The translations under genes were made by a program, and so were the position numbers. A model generated the notes under the pieces. That model ran no database searches and was not told where the DNA came from. It saw only the letters and a program-made list of their open reading frames with translations. From Lolium rigidum (taxonomy: Eukaryota > Streptophyta > Magnoliopsida > Poales > Poaceae): a stretch of 64,000 nucleotides of DNA. The stretch spans positions 212,498,254-212,562,253 of the forward strand of contig NC_061509.1 in the NCBI RefSeq assembly GCF_022539505.1. The letters run 5' to 3'. Of this stretch, positions 12,125 through 22,803 are shown piece after piece; the stretch's first letter is position 1; every line of letters begins with the position of its first letter.

Positions 12125-13160
12125 CAAGATCAAACCAATGAGCAAACCGGGAGAGGCTGATCCTTGTGATCGGCCCCAAAATTTATGAAGGGAACTTACA
12201 AAACCTTCAACGAGCAAGCAATATGGAGGCCGATTCCGGCAATCGGCCAAAATTATCCTCACCCACCATTACTGCACGGGTTCAACATGTTATCCAACAG
12301 AGCCGATACCATCAATTCTCTTGACAGAATCGGCTCGGGGGGCACCCAGGTAGGTAAAATATGAGGATATGCAACGAAAGCATCTCATCTTTTGGTGATG
12401 GGTATTGAAATATGGGGGCCGATGCACGGGTCGGCCGTAAAAAAAAATAATATATGAAAATTCGAAAATTTGCGAGCACAGCCGATGCAGCAGGCATCGA
12501 CTTCAGAATCAAGAAACAGCCGATGCGTAGCCATCGACTCTAGTTGTGCGATGATTATCAAGCCTCCACCAAATCCAGGATTTCCAATCTGTGGGGCTAG
12601 TTCAGCTGAAACGGAAGATTATCGGCTGTCGGAGGAAGGAAGAGGATCGGCTGTGGCGCATTCTCTCTGACATTCTCGCCTCGAGTGAGGCTCGGGGGGC
12701 AGCAGGCTCGAGTAAGGCTCGGGGGGCAGCAGGCCTAGTGGATGCTCTGTTTAAAGAACCGATGGGGATACCATCGGCTGATCCTTCATTGCAACCTTCT
12801 TCACAATGATGGGTACTGAAAAGGATTATTGGGTTTGGTTGGAAAAGTTCGAAGGTTTTCCCGAAGATCCTGCATTTTCCGCCGGATTTAGAAAATCATC
12901 GGCTGAAGAAGGGAAGGGTGAATTTCAAAGGACCGATGCGGTGCGATCGGCTCATTACGCATTAGCAAAAGGGACGAATCGGCAAGGTCGGTAGGAGAGA
13001 GAATCGGCTCAATTAAACTCGAAGGAATCGGCAAAATCAAAATTGGGGAAAAGTTCTTCATTGATTAAGATGAGATTTCTTACATAAAGAGCTAATTGCT
13101 CTCAAAAGGGAAATACTAGGGGATCCATTGCCCTATCCGCTACTATCGGCCCTATTCTAG
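12125..13160. other. Non-coding region rich in ATCGGC/GCCGAT
   Basis: No coding sequence is supported. By direct counting, ATCGGC or its complement GCCGAT occurs 16 times between 12169 and 13035, often as ATCGGCT, in otherwise unrelated sequence. A short tandem duplication of CGAGTGAGGCTCGGGGGGCA-like sequence lies near 12680-12740. The region replaces pol between gag and the opposite-strand ORF. Confidence 0.65.
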
Positions 13161-13206
13161 AGGTCCTATCTATGGGCCATCACTGCCCTCGTCGTCGCCG
13201 TCGTCG

Positions 13207-13689
13207 CTACTGTCCGGCGCTGCTCCCGGCGGGCTCGTCGTCGCTCCAATGGCCGCCGACCGGGCCCTCGTTGTCTTCATCTTCTTCGTCGGCGTCGTCC
13301 TCGTCGGCTGTCGAAGTCGCTAAGTTGCCCGGCCAAGGGCGGAACCGCTTGGCCGGCGGCTCGTCGGAGGAACTCTCGTCATCTTCCTCCTCCTCCTCTT
13401 CGCTCCTCCTCCTCCCCGGAAGAGGTGAAGTCGCCGAGGAGAAGGCGTCGTCGTCACTCTCCTCCTCCGCTCCCCGACGGCGAGGAAGCGGAGGTCGCTC
13501 TCCCAGTCCGTCAGAGGACTGGTCGTCCTCGGACCAGATGGAGAAGTCGTGGTCTGACTCCTCTCCGGCTGCAATGGCGCGGCGGGTGTTGGCCGCGTGG
13601 ACCGCCGCCGCGTCGTACTCCGGCGTCGGCTCGCGGGACGTGGAGGATTGGCTGGCAAGATCCGATGGGGCAGAGGAGGAGGAAGACAT
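13207..13689 (-). CDS. Acidic serine-rich ORF antisense to element C
   Basis: A 160-residue open frame reads opposite to gag, between gag and the 3' LTR. It starts MSSSSSAPSDLASQSSTSRE with PTPEYD following, and continues with long runs of Glu, Asp and Ser around a basic PAKRFRPWPG segment. Antisense ORFs in this position are known in several grass Gypsy lineages, for example Grande of maize, but their role is unclear. I see no catalytic or membrane motif. The acidic composition could suit a nuclear or chromatin-associated protein, which is inference. The frame runs without a stop even though gag in the same element is broken in several places. The plus-strand open frames over this region (13172-13759, 13425-13820) are its shadows. 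Confidence 0.5.
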   Translation of the reverse strand: MSSSSSAPSDLASQSSTSREPTPEYDAAAVHAANTRRAIAAGEESDHDFSIWSEDDQSSDGLGERPPLPRRRGAEEESDDDAFSSATSPLPGRRRSEEEEEEDDESSSDEPPAKRFRPWPGNLATSTADEDDADEEDEDNEGPVGGHWSDDEPAGSSAGQ

Positions 13690-13964
13690 GGTGGCTGGGA
13701 GGGTTTTTTGGAGTGCTAATGCGGAGGAGATACCAAGGAGAACTGTTCAGAGCGGTTAAATCGAAGGAAGATATAGTGGAAATTCAATGCCACAGCGAGT
13801 TCCGAGGAAGTGGTGCCTAAAAAAAAAAACTGCCGAGTCACGCGGAGAAGTGAGAAGGCGAGGCATCACCATGAGGGATACTTGCGACGATTACTGCCAC
13901 GACATGACCCGACGAAGGAAAGCGAGTGATTTTGGAATTACCAATTCCAAAACCAGGGGGCATG

Positions 13965-15140
13965 TGTTATCACCAGAATTTAACCGAGTCGAAGGTGGGC
14001 CGCAATCAAGATGGGCTTAGAGGAAGTATACATGGAGGATTACGTGGATCGGCCTTTTATACCAAGTTGGGCTTAATTGCCCGTGTATCTGTAACATATT
14101 AGATCTATTTTAGTTTAGAGATAGAATCTTATTCGTGCACGGTTTGGTGCACGCCCACATTAGAAAGTCCGTTGGACTATAAATATGTACCTAGGGTTTA
14201 TGGAATAAACAACAACTCACGTTCAACCCCAAAACAAACCAATCTCGGCGCATCGCCAACTCCTTCGTCTCGAGGGTTTCTATCAGGTAAGCGACATGCT
14301 GCCTAGATCGCATCTTGCGATCTAGGCAGCACAAGCCCCACGTTGTTCATGCGTTGCTCGTCTTGAAGCGCTTTTGATGGCGAGCAACGTAGTTATCATT
14401 AGATGTGTTAGGGTTAGCATTGTTCTTCGTTTAAGCATGCTTACGTAGTGCAACCCTTGCATATCTAGCCGCCCTCACGCCTATCTCGGGTGTGGGGGCG
14501 GCACCCCGCTTGATCATTATTTAGTAGATCTGATCCGTTACGATTGCTCCTTGTTCTACAAGGATTAGTTTAATATACTGCAATAGTTAGGCCTTACAAA
14601 GGGGGAGGATCCGGTGGCACGTAGGGTGGCGTTCGCAAGTCCTAAACGGGATGTTCCTAGGATCAACTTCATGTTGGTTTTTTGGCCTTGTTTAGGATCG
14701 GCTTACGAGCACCGTGCGTGGCCGCAAGGCCCAACCTGGAGTAGGATGATCCGATTATGCGGTGAAAACCCTAAATCGTCGTAGATCTCATTAGCTTCAT
14801 CTTGATCAAGCAGGACCACCAAGTATTCGTGCACCCCGTACGGATCATGGGTGGATCGGCTCTTCGAGCCGATTCACGGGATAACCCGAGAGCCGATCGA
14901 GGCTCGTATTTAACGTTTACATGTATGCCCTGCGAGGAAACTAAGCGAGGCATCCTCATCACCTTCCCGACCAGGTATAGGTCAGGTGGCACGCCCTTGC
15001 ACTTCGCATCGCCGCGTGTGACCAGAAGAGCATTGCGGGCCGTCGCTCGGAGGGGTCTCAGCCAGCCGCAGCTCTAGGCTCTTCCCGGCTCTACGGTGTT
15101 GACAAGGCCGCTGCCCGCCGGTGGGTTTTGGCAGTCAACA
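13965..15140 (+). repeat. 3' LTR of element C (1,176 bp)
   Basis: Second copy of 8113-9291, preceded by the polypurine-like ACCAGGGGGCA. TATA box, splice donor and all three stem-loops are conserved. It ends at TCAACA (15140). Confidence 0.88.
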
Positions 15141-15434
15141 ATTACGTCCGGAGTTCTATGGCTTTTAGGGGAAATGAGTAGGAAACGGCCCGTTTCACCA
15201 CATAGTTTGTCGGAACGAGGCCATATTTGGCACGTGCGTGGACCTTAGGATGGGAAGCAAGGCCCCTGTCGCGGATTTCCAATCCGAACCACGGGCGATG
15301 GTTTTTCCATTTTTGGGGTGCCGGAAGGGATTTTTTGTGAAGGAGCTACATGGTGCGCATTTTAGGATTGCGCGAGACCTCCGCGCAGCGGTAGGATACC
15401 TCATACGCACCACCTATCACATGCCGTATGCGCG
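15141..15434. other. Unidentified repeat-like segment before gap 1
   Basis: This 294-bp segment, beginning ATTACGTCCGGAG, does not continue element A, although it should if C had simply inserted there. I could not assign it to a family and saw no convincing coding frame. It ends at the N run. Confidence 0.5.
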
Positions 15435-15534
15435 NNNNNNNNNNNNNNNNNNNNNNNNNNNNNNNNNNNNNNNNNNNNNNNNNNNNNNNNNNNNNNNNNN
15501 NNNNNNNNNNNNNNNNNNNNNNNNNNNNNNNNNN
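15435..15534. other. Assembly gap (100 N)
   Basis: A run of exactly 100 N, conventionally a placeholder of unknown length. The nesting logic requires missing sequence here: the middle of the A 5' LTR, the B 5' LTR and most of its gag, and the left part of D. Confidence 0.99.
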
Positions 15535-16644
15535 CTCCCCCTTTAGGGTTGGCTGGCCATGCAAGGTGGAGTCCCTCGGGACTCTACTTTCCATGGTGAT
15601 TTCTTCCGGACTTTTCTAGAACCTTCTAGAACCTGCCATAAATGCACAGGATTATTTCCAAACTTGGAATATGACTTCCTATATATGAATCTTATTCTTC
15701 GGACCATTCCGGAACTCCTCGTGATGTCCGGGATCTCATCCGGGACTCCGAACAAATATTCGAACTCCATTCCATATTCAAGTTCTACCATTTCAACATC
15801 CAACTTTAAGTGTGTCACCCTACGGTTCGTGAACTATGCGGACATGGTTGAGTACTCACTCCGACCAATAACCAATAGCGGGATCTGGAGATCCATAATG
15901 GCTCCCACATATTCAACGATGACTTCAGTAATCGAATGAACCATTCACATACGATACCAATTCCCTTTGTCACGTGATATTTTTACTTGTCCGAGGTTTG
16001 ATCATCGGTATCACTCTATACCTTGTTCAACCTCGTCTCCTGACAAGTACTCTTTACTCGTACCGTGGTATGTGGTCTCTTATGAACTTATTCATATGCT
16101 TGCAAGACATTAGACGACATTCCACCGAGAGGGCCCGGAGTATATCTATCCGTCATCGGGATGGACAAATCCCATCGTTGATCCATATGCCTCAACTCAT
16201 ACTTTCCGGATACTTAATCCCACCTTTATAAACACCCATTTACGCAAAGTGGCGTTTGATGTAATCAAAGTACCTTTCCGGTATAAGTGATTTACATGAT
16301 CTCATGGTCATAAGGACTAGGTAACTATGTATCGAAAGCTTATAGCAAATAACTTAATGACGAGATCTTATGCTACACTTAATTGGGTGTGTCCATTACA
16401 TCATTCATATAATGATATAACCTTGTTATTAATAACATCCAATGTTCATGATTATGAAACTAATCATCCATTAATTAACAAGCTAGTTTAAGAGGCATAC
16501 TAGGGACTTCTTGTTGTCTACATATCACACATGTACTAATGTTTCAGTTAATACAATTATAGCATGATATATAAACATTTATCATAAACATAAAGATATG
16601 AATAATAACCACTTTATTATTGCCTCTAGGGCATATCTCCTTCA
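15535..16644 (-). repeat. BARE1/Angela-like Copia LTR fragment D
   Basis: On the minus strand this begins TGAAGGAGATATGCCCTAGA at 16644 and continues through sequence shared with 35220-36325 and 46040-48601. It is truncated on the left by the gap. It interrupts the gag of element B; ATTAT at 16645-16649 is the likely right target duplication. The open frames at 15543-16231 fall inside this LTR and are not genes. Confidence 0.85.
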
Positions 16645-16727
16645 ATTATAGGCCTAAAATTGACAAAGCCCCTAGTACCACTACAGATGGGGGAGCCTAT
16701 GATGCTCCATCTCTTGATAACACTTGA
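16645..16727 (+). pseudogene. Gag C-terminal remnant of element B
   Basis: The frame reads YRPKIDKAPSTTTDGGAYDA, then PSLDNT and a TGA at 16725-16727. It corresponds to the C-terminus of the E gag (YRPKIDKTP...DASSLDVT). The upstream part was displaced by Copia fragment D. It is followed by the same TACACTTTCTGCGCC sequence as in E, which fixes family and orientation. Confidence 0.8.
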
Positions 16728-19318
16728 TATACACTTTCTGCGCCTAGCTGAAAGGCGTTAAAGAAAAGCGCTTATGGGAGACAACCCATGTTTTTACTAC
16801 AGTATTTTTGTTTTATATTTGAGTCTTGGAAGTTGTTTACTACTGTAGCAACCTCTCCTTATCTTAGTTTTGAGCTTTGTTGTGCCAAGTAAAGTCTTTG
16901 ATAGTAAAGTGAATACTAGATTTGGATTACTGCGCAGAAACAGATTTCTTTGCTGTCACGAATCTGGGTCTATTTCTCTGTAGGTAACTCATAAAATTAA
17001 GCCAATTTACGTGAGTGATCCTCAGATATGTACGCAACTTTCATTCAATTTGGGCATTTTCATTTGAGCAAGTCTGGTGCCTCAATAAAATCCATCTTTA
17101 CGGATCTGTTCTGTTTTGACAGATTCTGCCTTTTATTTCGCATTGCCTCTTTTGCTATGTTGGATGAATTTCTTTGATCCATTAATGTCCAAGTAGCTTT
17201 ATGCAATGTCCAGAAGTGTTAAGAATGATTGTGTCACCTCTGAACATGTTAATTTTTATTGTCCACTAACCCTCTAATGAGTTGTTTCGAGTTTGGTGTG
17301 GAGGAAGTTTTCAAGGATCAAGAGAGGAGTATGATACAACATGATCAAGGAGAGTGAAAGCTCTAAGCTTGGGGATGCCCCGGTGGTTCACCCCTGCATA
17401 TTTTAAGAAGACTCAAGCGTCTAAGCTTGGGGATGCCCAAGGCATCCCCTTCTTCATCGACAACATTATCAGGTTCCTCCCCTGAAACTATATTTTTTAT
17501 TCCGTCACATCTTATGTACTTTGCTTGGAGCGTCGGTTTGTTTTTGTTTTTGTTTTGTTTGAATAAAATGGATCCTAGCATTCACTGTATGGGAGAGAGA
17601 CACGCTCCGCTGTAGCATATGGACAAATATGTCCTTAGGCTTTACTCATAGTATTCATGGCGAAGTTTCTTCTTCGTTAAATTGTTATATGGTTGGAATT
17701 GGAAAATGCTACATGTAGTAATTCTAAAATGTCTTGGATAATTTGATACTTGGCAATTGTTGTGCTCATGTTTAAGCTCTTGCATCATATACTTTGCACC
17801 CATTAATGAAGAAACACTTAGAGCTTGCTAATTTGGTTTGCATATTTGGTTTCTCTAGTGTCTAGATAATTTCTAGTATTGAGTTTTGAACAACAAGGAA
17901 GACGGTGTAGAGTCTTATAATGTTTACAATATGTCTTTTATGTGAGTTTTGCTGCACCGTTCATCCTTGTGTTTGTTTCAAATAACCTTGCTAGCCTAAA
18001 CCTTGTATCGAGAGGGAATACTTCTCATGCATCCAAAATCCTTGAGCCAACCACTATGCCATTTGTGTCCACCATACCTACCTACTACATGGTATTTCTC
18101 CGCCATTCCAAAGTAAATTGCTTGAGTGCTACCTTTAAAATTCCATCATTCACCTTTGCAATATATAGCTCATGGGACAAATAGCTTGAAAACTATTGTG
18201 GTATTGAATATGTACTTATGCACTTTATCTCTTATTAAGTTGCTTGTTGTGCGATAACCATGTTTTCTGGGGACGCCATCAACTACTCTTTGTTGAATAT
18301 CATGTGAGTTGCTATGCATGTCCGTCTTGTCCGAAGTAAGAGAGATCTACCACCTTAATGGTTGGAGCATGCATATTGTTAGAGAAGAACATTGGGCCGC
18401 TAACTAAAGCCATGATTCATGGTGGAAGTTTCAGTTTTGGACATATATCCTCAATCTCATATGAGAATAATAATTGTTGCCACATGCTTATGCATTAAAG
18501 AGGAGTCCATTATCCGTTGTCCATGTTGTCCCGGTATGGATGTCTAAGTTGAGAATAATCAAAAGCGAGAAATCCAAAATGCGAGCTTTCTCCTTAGACC
18601 TTTGTACAGGCGGCATGGAGGTACCCCATTGTGACACTTGGTTAAAACATGTGTATTGCAATGATCCGGTAGTCCAAGCTAATTAGGACAAGGTGCGGGC
18701 ACTATTAGTATACTATGCATGAGGCTTGCAACTTGTAAGATATAATTTTCATAATTCATATGCTTTATTACTACCGTTGACAAAATTGTTTCATGTTTTC
18801 AAAATAAAAGCTCTAGCACAAATATAGCAATCGATGCTTTCCTCTTTGAAGGACCATTCTTTTTACTTTTATGTTGAGTCAGTTCACCTATCTCTCTCTA
18901 CCTCAAGAAGCAAACACTTGTGTGAACTGTGCATTGATTCCTACATACTTGCATATTGCACTTGTTATATTACTCTATGTTGACAATTATCCATGAGATA
19001 TACATGTTACAAGTTGAAAGCAACCGCTGAAACCGAATCTTCCTTTGTGTTGCTTCAATACCTTTACTTTGATTTATTGCTTTATGAGTTAACTCTTATG
19101 CAAGACTTATTGATGCTTGTCTTGAAGTACTATTCATGAAAAGTCTTTGCTTTATGATTCACTTGTTTACTCATGTCATTACCATTGTTTTGATCGCTGC
19201 ATTCATTACATATGTTTACAAATAGTATGATCAAGGTTATGATGGCATGTCACTTCGTAAATTATCTTTGTTATCGTTTTACCCGCTCGGGACGAGCAGT
19301 AACTAAGCTTGGGGATGC
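16728..19318 (+). other. Non-coding 3' interior of element B
   Basis: Collinear with the interior of E on the opposite strand (55671-58259). It ends in the purine-rich AAGCTTGGGGATGC next to the 3' LTR. The small open frames at 17942-18686 match equally small frames in E and A only because the DNA is homologous; none has a recognised domain. Confidence 0.8.
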
Positions 19319-20917
19319 TGATACGTCTCCGACGTATCGATAATTTCTTATGTTCCATGCCACATTATTGATGATATCTACATGTTTTATGCACACTTTA
19401 TGTCATATTCGTGCATTTTCTCGGAACTAACCTATTAACAAGATGCCGAAGAGCCGATTCGTTGTTTTCGCTGTTTTTGGTTTCGTAAATCCTAGTAACG
19501 AAATATTCTCGAATTGGACGAAATCAACGCCCAGGGTCCTATTTTGCCACGAAGCTTCCGGAAGACCGAAGAGGAGTCGAAATGGGGCCACGAGGCGCCG
19601 CCACACTAGGGCGGCGCGGCCCGTGCCCCGGCCGCGCCGACCCGTGGTGTGGGGCCCTCGTGTGGCCCCCGCGTTGCCCTTCCGCCTACTTAAAGCCTCC
19701 GTCGCGAAACCCCCGCACCGAGAGCCACGATACGGAAAACCTTCCAGAGACGCCGCCGCCGCCAATCCCATCTCGGGGGATTCTCGGAGATCTCCTCCGC
19801 ACCCCGCCGGAGAGGGGATTCATCTCCCGGAGGACTCTTCACCGCCATGGTCGCCTCCGGAGTGATGAGTGAGTAGTTCACCCCTGGACTATGGGTCCAT
19901 AGCAGTAGCTAGATGGTTGTCTTCTCCTCATTGTGCTTCATTGTTGGATCTTGTGAGCTGCCTAACATGATCAAGATGATCTATCTGTAATACTATATGT
20001 TGTGTTTGTCGGGATCCGATGGATAGAGAATACTATGTTATGATAATTATCAAGTTATTACCTATGTGTTGTTTATGATCTTGCATGCTCTCCGTTATTA
20101 GTAGAGGCTCGGCCAAGTTTTTGCTCTTAACTCCAAGAGGGAGTATTTATGCTCGATAGTGGGTTCATGCCTCCATTGATATCTCGGGACGATGTGATGT
20201 AAATTTCTAAGGTTGTGGATGTGCAGTTGCCACTAGGGATAAAACATTGATGCTATGTCTAAGGATGTAGTTGTTGATTACATTACGCACCATACTTAAT
20301 GCAATTGTCCGTTGTTTTGCAACTTAATACTGGAAGGGGTTCGGATGATAACCCGAAGGTGGACTTTTTAGGCATAGATGCATGCCGGATGGCGGTCTAT
20401 GTACTTTGTCGTAATGCCCAATTAAATCTCACTATATTTATCATGACATGTATGTGCATTGTTATGCCCTCTCTATTTGTCAATTGCCCGACCGTAATTT
20501 GTTCACCCAACATGCTTTTATCTTATGGGAGAGACACCTCTAGTGAACTCGTGGACCCCGGTCCATTCTTTTATACCGAAATACAAATCTGCTGCAATAC
20601 TTGTTCTTTACCGTTTTCTCGCAAACAATCATCTTCCACACAATACGGTTAATCCTTTGTTACAGCAAGCCGGTGAGATTGACAACCTCACCGTTTCGTT
20701 GGGGCAAAGTACTTTGGTTGTGTTGTGCAGGTTCCACATTGGCGCCGAATCTCCGGTGTTGCGCCGCACTACATCCCGCCGCCATCAACTTTCAACGTGC
20801 TTCTTGGCTCCTCCTGGTTCGATAAACCTTGGTTTCTTTCTGAGGGAAAACTTGCTGCTGTGCGCATCATACCTTCCTCTTGGGGTTCCCAACGAACGTG
20901 TGAGTTACACGCCATCA
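19319..20917 (+). repeat. 3' LTR of element B (1,599 bp)
   Basis: Begins TGATACGTCTCCGACGTATC, a near-terminal palindrome, and ends TTACACGCCATCA. It is homologous to both LTRs of E (1,598 and 1,588 bp) and to the I LTR at 49579-51168. Confidence 0.9.
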
Positions 20918-21432
20918 CCTTCCGGGGGCACTTCCCCGTCCCAGCGGCGTGCCGAAACAGAGACTCCTGTCCCCCAGATCTTGGCTTCGCGATGGCGGCG
21001 GCTCTGGAAGGTTTCTCGTACCGTGGCTTTTTCGTATCAAAGATTGAGGTCAGGGATCTTTAAATAGGCGAAGAGGCGGAGTCGGAAGGCTGACGGGGGC
21101 GCCACACAATAGGGCCCCCCCCCCCTTGGGCCGCGCCGCCCTGGCGTCTGGTGGCCCTGTGGCCCTCCCTGGTGGCTCTCGGGTGTTCTGGAAGCTTCGT
21201 GGAATTCTAAGATGCTGGGCGTTGATTTCGTCCGATTCCGAGAATATTTCCTTACTAGGATTTCTGAAACCAAAAACAGCAGAAAACAAAGCAATCGGCC
21301 CTTCGGCATCTCGTCAATAGGTTAGTTCCGGAAAACGCATAATAATGACATATAATGTGTATAAAACATGTGAGTATCATCATAAAAGTAGCATGGAACA
21401 TAAGAAATTATAGATACGTTTGAGACGTATCA
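20918..21432 (-). repeat. 5' LTR of element A, outer piece
   Basis: Nearly identical to 4510-5025 of the A 3' LTR; the TGATACGTCTCAAACGTATC end is at 21432 on the minus strand. It is separated from 7707-8112 by the insertions of C and B. GAGTC follows at 21433-21437. Confidence 0.88.
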
Positions 21433-22793
21433 GAGTCTTGCATAGATTGGATTATTTCCGATCAAGATTCTTTTGATAAGGGGATAGTGAGAAGAAAAAA
21501 TACCGATTAACTAAATGGAGTGTTGTATGCCGTTCGAAAGATCAAGGTGGACTTGGTGTTCATGATCTTGAAGTTGATCAGGGCTTTGCTTGGTAAATGG
21601 CTAGCCAGGTTGTTAACGGAGGATGGGGTATAGCAACGACTTTTACGGAAAAACTATGTTGGCTCAAAGGCGATCTCTCAGGTTCTTTGGAAACCAGGAG
21701 ACTCACATTTTTGGGCTGGCATCATGGCAACTAAGAAACACTTTTTCCCATTTGTTTCTTTCTCCATTAAGAATGGGGCGGAGATACGGTTCTGGGAAGA
21801 TCGCTGGTTGGGAACAACCACTCTTCGGGAACAGTATCCGTCTTTGTACAGTATTGTTTGTCATAAAGGGGATACTTTGCAGAAGGTGATGGAATGTTAT
21901 CCCCCATCTATGACGTTCAGGCGTGATCTTGTCGGTCCCCGGCTAGTTTCTTGGAATGAACTGCTTCAGCGTTTAGGTTCAATCCACCTAGTTCAGGGGA
22001 CGGATGAATTTCGTTGGAGTCTCACCAAAAACGACATATTTTCGGTTAGCTCCATGTACAAAGCATTATGCCTATCTACACAACCGGTTTTAAATAATAA
22101 ATCCACCTGAAAGATGAAGATACCTCTCAAAACAAAGGTCTTTGCATGATATCTTCGTCGAGGTGTGATTGTTACAAAAGATAATCTTGTAAAACATAAC
22201 TGGCATGGACGCATGAAATGTGTGTTCTGTCACAAAGTAGAGATAATAAAACACATTTTCTTCAACTGTCGAGTTGCAAGATCTATATGGTCAATCATTC
22301 AGATAGGTTCTATCTTATACCCTCCCCGTAGCATTGCAGATATTTTTGGCAATTGGCTAAATAGGGTGGATTCTAGGTACAAAACGATTATTAGAGTGGG
22401 AGCGATTGCGAGACCATTTGTCGCTTTGGCTATGTAGGAATGACAAGGTTTTTAATGACAATTTTTTTCTCTTATGCAGGTCATCTACCGGTGTATGGCT
22501 TTGCTCCGTTCATGGTCGCCACTTCAGCGTTTGGAGGATCGCGACCTCTTTATGGAGGTGTCTACATGATTGGATAAAACGGTCACGGAGTTTATTTCCC
22601 AACATGGGTGGCTGCATAGTCGGAGGATTGAAGCCAACGGAGCGTCATAGTAGTTGGCTTTTTATCTCTTTTATATCTTATGTCGATGGATCCTAGACTT
22701 ATAAACGGCTATGTGCATCCTGGTTATGCAGAGGCTGGGTGTAATGCTTAAAAATTTTTGAGTAATAAAGCGCCCCTTATCGAAAAAATATAG
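21433..22793 (+). pseudogene. L1-type LINE ORF2 C-terminus and 3' end
   Basis: The frame continues exactly from 3544, giving LHRLDYFRSRFF, then KKKYRLTKWSVVCRSKDQGG, LWKPGDSHFWAGIMATKKHF, and a zf-RVT-type domain with HNWHGRMKCVFCHKVE and HIFFNCRVARSIWS. That domain is typical of plant LINE ORF2 C-termini. TGG-to-TGA changes at 22108-22110 and 22147-22149, plus frameshifts near 21600 and 22430, destroy it. The 3' region holds the GGCTATGTGCATCCTGGTTATGCAGAGGCTGGGTGTAAT type of LINE terminus in pieces, then TTATCGAAAAAATATAG. AAAAAAGCTT at 22794-22803 repeats 3094-3103 as the target duplication. Confidence 0.88.
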
Positions 22794-22803
22794 AAAAAAG
22801 CTT

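Larger units (their letters stand above)
8113..15140 (+). mobile_element. Gypsy-type LTR retrotransposon C (no pol)
   Basis: Two LTRs beginning TGTTATCACCAGAATTTAAC and ending TCAACA flank 4,673 bp of interior. The order is 5' LTR (8113-9291), decayed gag (9352-12123), a motif-rich non-coding region, an opposite-strand ORF (13207-13689), a purine-rich ACCAGGGGGCA tract and the 3' LTR (13965-15140). No reverse transcriptase, RNase H or integrase is visible. The LTRs resemble the Fatima group of wheat from memory; that name is tentative. Flanking pentamers are ATAAC (8108-8112) and ATTAC (15141-15145), matching at four of five positions. The DNA beyond 15140 is not element A sequence, so the right junction may be rearranged. 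Confidence 0.85.
16645..20917 (+). mobile_element. Gag-only LTR retrotransposon B, 3' part
   Basis: Plus-strand member of the E family, truncated on the left by Copia fragment D and gap 1. It retains the gag 3' end (16645-16727), the non-coding 3' interior and the complete 3' LTR (19319-20917). CCTTC at 20918-20922 is the right target duplication. The A 3' LTR reads GATGCCTTCCGGGG at the equivalent place, so B inserted into the A 5' LTR. Confidence 0.85.
3545..21432 (-). mobile_element. LTR retrotransposon A, host of a nested cluster
   Basis: The minus-strand element is bounded by TG...CA ends and by GAGTC at 3540-3544 and 21433-21437, so both ends were found across about 18 kb. Its 3' LTR is 3545-5025, internal DNA 5026-7706, and its 5' LTR is broken into 7707-8112 and 20918-21432. 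The 5' LTR carries insertions of element C and element B. The middle of that LTR, corresponding to about 3953-4510 of the 3' copy, is missing and probably lies in the gap at 15435-15534. Internal DNA has neither gag nor pol, so it is a fully non-autonomous member of the same class as B, E and I. Confidence 0.85.

Noticed and set aside
13172..13820. Plus-strand serine/arginine-rich frames
   Set aside because: Mirror images of the acidic antisense ORF; the antisense frame has a better start and composition.
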